From NCBI GenBank assembly GCA_946481265.1, contig CAMLNE010000206.1:1-7701 (forward strand): DNA of 7,701 nt. Direction: 5' to 3'. The notes under the pieces were generated by a model. That model was not told the DNA's origin, made no database searches, and saw nothing but the letters and a program-made list of their open reading frames with translations. Position numbers and translations under genes: made by a program. Shown in pieces: positions 5,701 to 7,701 of this stretch. Position 1 is the stretch's first letter. Each line of letters starts with the position of its first letter. The stretch is from an uncultured Panacagrimonas sp. GTDB taxonomy: Bacteria > Pseudomonadota > Gammaproteobacteria > Nevskiales > Nevskiaceae.

Positions 5701-7263
5701 CACCAGGCCCTGCTTCATCGCCTGCTCGGCGTTGATCTTGTTGAACGGGTGGCCACCGCCGAGCAGCTCGTAGGCCACGCAGGCCAGCGCGTAGAGGTCG
5801 TCCTGCGGCTCCGGATCCTTGCCCTGCAGCATCTCCAGGCTGGCATAGGCCGGCGTCAGCGCGCCCAGCGTGCCGGCATCGAACACCGTCTGTTCGCCGA
5901 CCGAATCGGAACGCTGCTTGCCGGCGCGGGCAATGCCGAAGTCGAACACCTTGGGCACGCGCGACGACGTGAGCATCACGTTGCCGGGCTTGAAATCCGA
6001 GTGCACCACGCCATCGCGGTGCGCGCGCTCCAGTCCGCGCCCCATGCCCTCGATGATCGGGAAGGCTTCCTCGATCGGCATGCCCTTGCCATCGAGGCTG
6101 CGGATCAGGTTCTTCAGATCCTCGCCGTCGACGTATTCCATCGTCATGAAGACGATGGCGCCATCCTTGTCGAAGTCGTAGACGCGCACGATGTTGTCGT
6201 GCGCCAGCTGCTGCGAGCGGCGCGACTCGCGCTGCAGCGCGATCAGGGAATCGGGATGCTGCCGGAATTCGTCGTTCAGGACCTTGACCGCGACCCGCGG
6301 ATTGCGATCGCGTGCCTCGACCTTGCGTTCGTCGAGCGCGAGGAAGACCACGCCCATGCCGCCGGTGCCGATCTTCTTTTCCAGGACGAAGCGGTCTTTC
6401 AGGCGCGATCCGACGTCGACCTTCTCGTCCGGCGCCGCGGCATCCGCCAGCTTGCGCCAGGAGCGGGCACTGCCGCCGCTGGTTCCACTGGTGCCCGTGC
6501 CCGTGCCCGTGCCGGTCTGCGTGCCGGTACGCGAACCGGTCATGCCGGTCTGCGTCGGTGATCCCGGCCGATACGGTGCGCTGGGCAGCTGATCCGGCGG
6601 CAGCAGACGGGTGCCATCGGCACTGAACTGGCCCGGGTCCACCATCTGCGTGGCGTCGTCGGCCGCAGCTGGCGGCGACGGCGGCGGGATGAGCATGCGC
6701 GTGGCGTCGTCGTCGGCGTCCTCGTCGCCGGGACCGGTGGGCGCGGCCATCACGGTGGCGTCGTAGTTCGACGGCGGCGGACGCTGGCCGGTCTGGGTGG
6801 TGCTCGGAGAGGGTGCGCCTGGGCCGGTCTGGGTAGTCGTCGGCGAGCGCGGCCGCGCGCCGGTCTGCGTGGTGCTGGGCGAGGGCGGCGCGGGCGGCGG
6901 CTGGGATACCGGGCTGATGATGGTCCCACCCACCCGGTCCTCGTCGTCCGCCTGGGCAGGCGGATGCGACGACCCGTGGGGCGGATTCGCCGGCGTGATG
7001 AAGACGGTGCGATCGTCGGACGGCGCACTGGGCGCGCGCGAGCGGGTGATCGTCGCGCCCTGCAGCTCCGCCAGCTTGGTCTTGACCGCACGGTGGAGGC
7101 GCGGATCGACCTGGCTGTCGCGCAGCAGCGCGTCGAGGTCCTCGATCTCCCCCAGGTGTTCGTCGTCCTCGACGCGCCCGCGGGCGTTTATCTTGGCCAC
7201 CAGGTCGCCGAGACTCAGCCGGCCCAGGCGAACGTCGTCCAGCCACTGGCGGATTGTCGTCAT
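2722..7263 (-). CDS. PpkA-like transmembrane Ser/Thr kinase fused to periplasmic repeats and a TagR-like FGE/SUMF1 domain
   Basis: This 1513-residue kinase probably controls T6SS firing. In order: a helical N-terminus (1-70); a disordered Pro/Thr linker (75-280); the kinase domain (about 292-560); a membrane segment (568-593); about 670 helical residues with TPR-like repeats (595-1265); a Pro-Ala hinge (1273-1310); and an FGE-sulfatase fold (1313-1513). Kinase motifs seen are the GTGGMG loop (299-304), VAVK (K327), E346, HSDFKPGN (catalytic D423, N428), DFG (441-443) and ASLE (474-477). HSD replaces HRD, so it is a non-RD kinase. FGE signatures are YRLPTLGEW (1407-1415), GNVREIVD (1463-1470), GGSY (1479-1482) and GFRLVREL (1505-1512). 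The GNVWEW tryptophans are lost and I see no catalytic centre, so a sensor role is likelier than an enzyme. P. aeruginosa PpkA is shorter, with a vWA-type periplasmic domain. The ATG follows the phosphatase stop by seven bases, with only a weak ribosome-binding site. Confidence 0.93.
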   Translation of the reverse strand: MTTIRQWLDDVRLGRLSLGDLVAKINARGRVEDDEHLGEIEDLDALLRDSQVDPRLHRAVKTKLAELQGATITRSRAPSAPSDDRTVFITPANPPHGSSHPPAQADDEDRVGGTIISPVSQPPPAPPSPSTTQTGARPRSPTTTQTGPGAPSPSTTQTGQRPPPSNYDATVMAAPTGPGDEDADDDATRMLIPPPSPPAAADDATQMVDPGQFSADGTRLLPPDQLPSAPYRPGSPTQTGMTGSRTGTQTGTGTGTGTSGTSGGSARSWRKLADAAAPDEKVDVGSRLKDRFVLEKKIGTGGMGVVFLALDERKVEARDRNPRVAVKVLNDEFRQHPDSLIALQRESRRSQQLAHDNIVRVYDFDKDGAIVFMTMEYVDGEDLKNLIRSLDGKGMPIEEAFPIIEGMGRGLERAHRDGVVHSDFKPGNVMLTSSRVPKVFDFGIARAGKQRSDSVGEQTVFDAGTLGALTPAYASLEMLQGKDPEPQDDLYALACVAYELLGGGHPFNKINAEQAMKQGLVPKRIPTLSKLQWRTLQRGLAFRREDRIATAAEFVEGLRPRTQREKMLPLIAAGAGGLVALALLIWLVIALLYAGKVSNVEKCIGNSECADAVVLVERLQTLDADDRKRIRDERRDEIKGIFYGTLARHWEPEQARFDYARAREVVDLAIGLYGSDSAWVHELRDGLDADRNTQLSRLNDEFSKQIDAGLFRGATDDGRALLSVLEAVRAIDPAQPLLKDGRIVQGFERGIRGSLSDPQLDPGAQIETAKKRIELARAYMPATMLKPLEADLVTRQQQVEAMADEERRLAAARAQRKQRIDAVAALLNAATDSSEWRTRIRDAWLAAREAVGDDDADMHKLGDSLGTLLLNQSVASLRAEDLEAAAESARLGLEVQPDDERLDRHLKAVSQATERRIAEAATEADRLRLNLARIDQLIARPAATTTWVGEVDKAFQTVAGKADAGVVASRREQFAQTLEKLVSESVAAGDFSRAEPLAARAAAVDPDDKRLAALPARVDEGRRKAQAAQVAKLDELIKQKSFTPEWQKAVDNALAATRDMNDPAMPSLIESLGAAYAERVDALAQDKSYAAARQIADAGAKRAPQSVALRAARARFAELERQDSAVREQEQKQFKIQELERTIALKSAAAELPDAINALQQLRKLDPDNTYANTEGPKQIAEGALRLAERFASKNDFGNAIKTVDRGLAVLRTSALVQARERYDAAGCGADLERETRKRGSISSTRRTQCLTLLRKSDPALYGKYKGLEGGEPAPAPAPTPPPAPAPAPAPTPAPTPAPAPVPAPPPAAAGPDPCKSSFSGHGTRSRAQCTDPLMGDKGPVIVVIAGMGTIGITQMEIANLHYAMYCRATGACTPPTADHLLPVTRVSANDAKNFANWLSTATGRRYRLPTLGEWKHAATQGGQDPLVEGYCGVTQGGRGTNTAPRQVNAGVMNGWGLVNTVGNVREIVDAGGSFAAVGGSYQDEPRDCDAEARRAFSGPDEATGFRLVRELD
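2725..3327 (-). other. FGE-sulfatase (SUMF1/TagR-like) domain of the kinase
   Basis: This segment encodes residues 1313-1513, the C-terminal domain. The order of motifs fits the FGE fold: an ITQMEIAN strand (equivalent to the E-V-T element), YRLPTLGEW, NGWGLVNTVGNVREIV, GGSY and the terminal GFRLVREL. It holds six cysteines (1315, 1330, 1367, 1373, 1432, 1489). Their pattern does not match the paired active-site cysteines of true formylglycine-generating enzymes, and no EgtB-type metal-binding histidine motif is seen. A non-enzymatic binding role like that of TagR is inferred. Confidence 0.8.
3343..3447 (-). repeat. Pro-Ala repeat hinge
   Basis: Residues about 1273-1307 are almost purely Pro-Ala with a few Thr and Val, built from short tandem repeats of GGTGCC/GGCGCC type on the plus strand. 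Such sequence forms a stiff extended rod. It separates the TPR-like region from the FGE domain and probably works as a spacer across the periplasm. Confidence 0.85.
3616..4809 (-). repeat. Four diverged TPR-like units of about 100-113 residues in the kinase ectodomain
   Basis: Four units can be aligned by eye (residues about 819-1216). Each opens with a (R/K)-(I/L)-(D/E)-x-L-like helix (at 820, 934, 1033 and 1136). Each later carries a helix pair of the form L-x6-A-x2-(D/K)-(F/Y/L)-x3-A-x6-A, followed in three units by P-x2-(E/K/A) (Pro897, Pro1006, Pro1104). A further, weaker unit may precede them around residues 693-737. They were found by visual alignment and are not scored. Confidence 0.6.
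6491..6514 (-). repeat. Hexanucleotide tandem repeat encoding Gly-Thr
   Basis: On the plus strand GTGCCC occurs three times followed by GTGCCG, which encodes a Thr-Gly run (about residues 250-258) in the linker before the kinase domain. Six-base units keep the reading frame when the copy number changes, so linker length can vary between strains without a frameshift. Confidence 0.8.
6775..6882 (-). repeat. Three 36-bp tandem repeats encoding a 12-residue S-P-x-T-T-Q-T-G unit
   Basis: Residues 128-163 form three 12-residue units, each S-P-(S/T)-T-T-Q-T-G plus four variable residues rich in Pro and Arg. The plus-strand marker CCGGTCTG starts at 6788, 6824 and 6860, exactly 36 bases apart. Two further T-Q-T-G copies (237-240 and 248-251) lie closer to the kinase domain. 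The region is predicted to be disordered and is rich in phosphorylatable threonine. Confidence 0.85.
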
Positions 7264-7270
7264 GCCCGGA

Positions 7271-7701
7271 TCAGGCCTCGACCCGCACGACGACGGCGGT
7301 GATGTTGTCGCGTGCGCCGCGCGCCAGGCAGGTATCGACCAGCACGTCGGCGATGTCCTTGACCTGAGACGGCTGTGCCAGCGCGCCGGCGATCTCCTCG
7401 TCGGTCATTTCCTTGGTCACGCCGTCCGAGCAGAGCAGGAAGACGTCGTTCGGCGCGGCGTCGGCCACCGCCCACTCGACGACCAGGTTGGGCTCGGCGC
7501 CGACCGCCCGGACCAGGGCCGCAGCCTGCGCATTGCTCTCCAGTTCGGCGGCCGAGAACTGGCCGGTGGACATCATTTCGCGCGCCTGGTTGTGATCCGT
7601 CGTCAATTGGCGCAGGGCGCCGCTCGCGAGCTGGTAGATGCGGCTGTCTCCGGCCCAGGCACACAGCATGTAGTGCCCGGCCTCGGCCAGCACGCAGGCG
7701 G
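7271..7701 (-). CDS. pppA: PP2C-family Ser/Thr phosphatase, PppA-like (partial, N-terminus off the right edge)
   Basis: About 142 C-terminal residues of a PPM/PP2C phosphatase are visible. The metal-dependent enzyme would remove the phosphates added by the neighbouring kinase, in the cytoplasm, and so switch T6SS activity off. Motifs seen are AWAGDSRIYQL, LTTDHN, LVRAVGAEP, FLLCSDGVTKEM (with the metal-binding Asp of the S-D-G motif) and ARDNITAVVVRVEA at the end. Family members are about 240-260 residues, so roughly 100 are missing, including the first metal-binding motif. A GTG at 7693-7691 lies inside the conserved domain and is not the true start. The stop lies seven bases before the kinase ATG, which implies one operon. 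In P. aeruginosa pppA follows ppkA, whereas here it precedes the kinase. The symbol is given by family and context. Confidence 0.92.
   Translation of the reverse strand, partial: ACVLAEAGHYMLCAWAGDSRIYQLASGALRQLTTDHNQAREMMSTGQFSAAELESNAQAAALVRAVGAEPNLVVEWAVADAAPNDVFLLCSDGVTKEMTDEEIAGALAQPSQVKDIADVLVDTCLARGARDNITAVVVRVEA

Noticed and set aside
3013..6561. A 1182-codon open frame on the plus strand inside the kinase gene
   Set aside because: It is in the exact codon-to-codon antisense phase of the kinase. In that phase stops need sense codons TTA, CTA or TCA, which are rare in GC-rich genes. The translation shows no domain, and the kinase frame has many recognisable motifs.
5441..7246. A 601-codon minus-strand frame overlapping the kinase
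   Set aside because: It is an out-of-frame shadow, very rich in Arg, Ala and Gly with no motif. The kinase motifs are all in the other frame.

Overview
The window is GC-rich (about two thirds G+C by eye) and reads almost entirely on the minus strand. It looks like part of a type VI secretion system (T6SS) cluster of the class found in Pseudomonas aeruginosa HSI-I. The visible half of TssB matches what I recall of the P. aeruginosa TssB1 N-terminus, and TssA is the short type, close to the length of TssA1. This suggests a high-GC gammaproteobacterium, perhaps a xanthomonad- or pseudomonad-like lineage. The sequence alone does not fix the genus.

In the direction of transcription (right to left) the layout is as follows. 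A PP2C-type phosphatase, PppA-like, is cut by the right edge (7271-7701). Seven bases later comes a very large single-pass membrane Ser/Thr kinase of 1513 residues (2722-7263). Its stop overlaps the start of a 217-residue single-pass membrane protein of unknown function (2069-2722). A 552-base stretch follows (1517-2068) with a candidate promoter, a pair of 10-bp-spaced direct repeats and one weak ORF. Then come tssA (488-1516), a 251-base leader holding three inverted repeats, and tssB, cut by the left edge (1-236).

The kinase and phosphatase are the opposing enzymes of the threonine phosphorylation pathway that controls T6SS firing. TssA and TssB belong to the secretion machine itself: TssA primes assembly of the tail, and TssB with TssC forms the contractile sheath. 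The most notable object is the kinase. It has a disordered, threonine-motif-rich N-terminal linker, a non-RD kinase domain, one membrane segment, about 670 residues of helical TPR-like repeats, a Pro-Ala hinge, and a C-terminal formylglycine-generating-enzyme (FGE/SUMF1) fold. In P. aeruginosa the kinase PpkA and the FGE-fold periplasmic activator TagR are separate proteins. Here both appear to be joined in one chain, so the sensor may be built into the kinase. The linker carries a ladder of D-x-T-x-hydrophobic motifs that resemble phosphothreonine peptides read by FHA domains, which suggests direct recruitment of the T6SS FHA protein.
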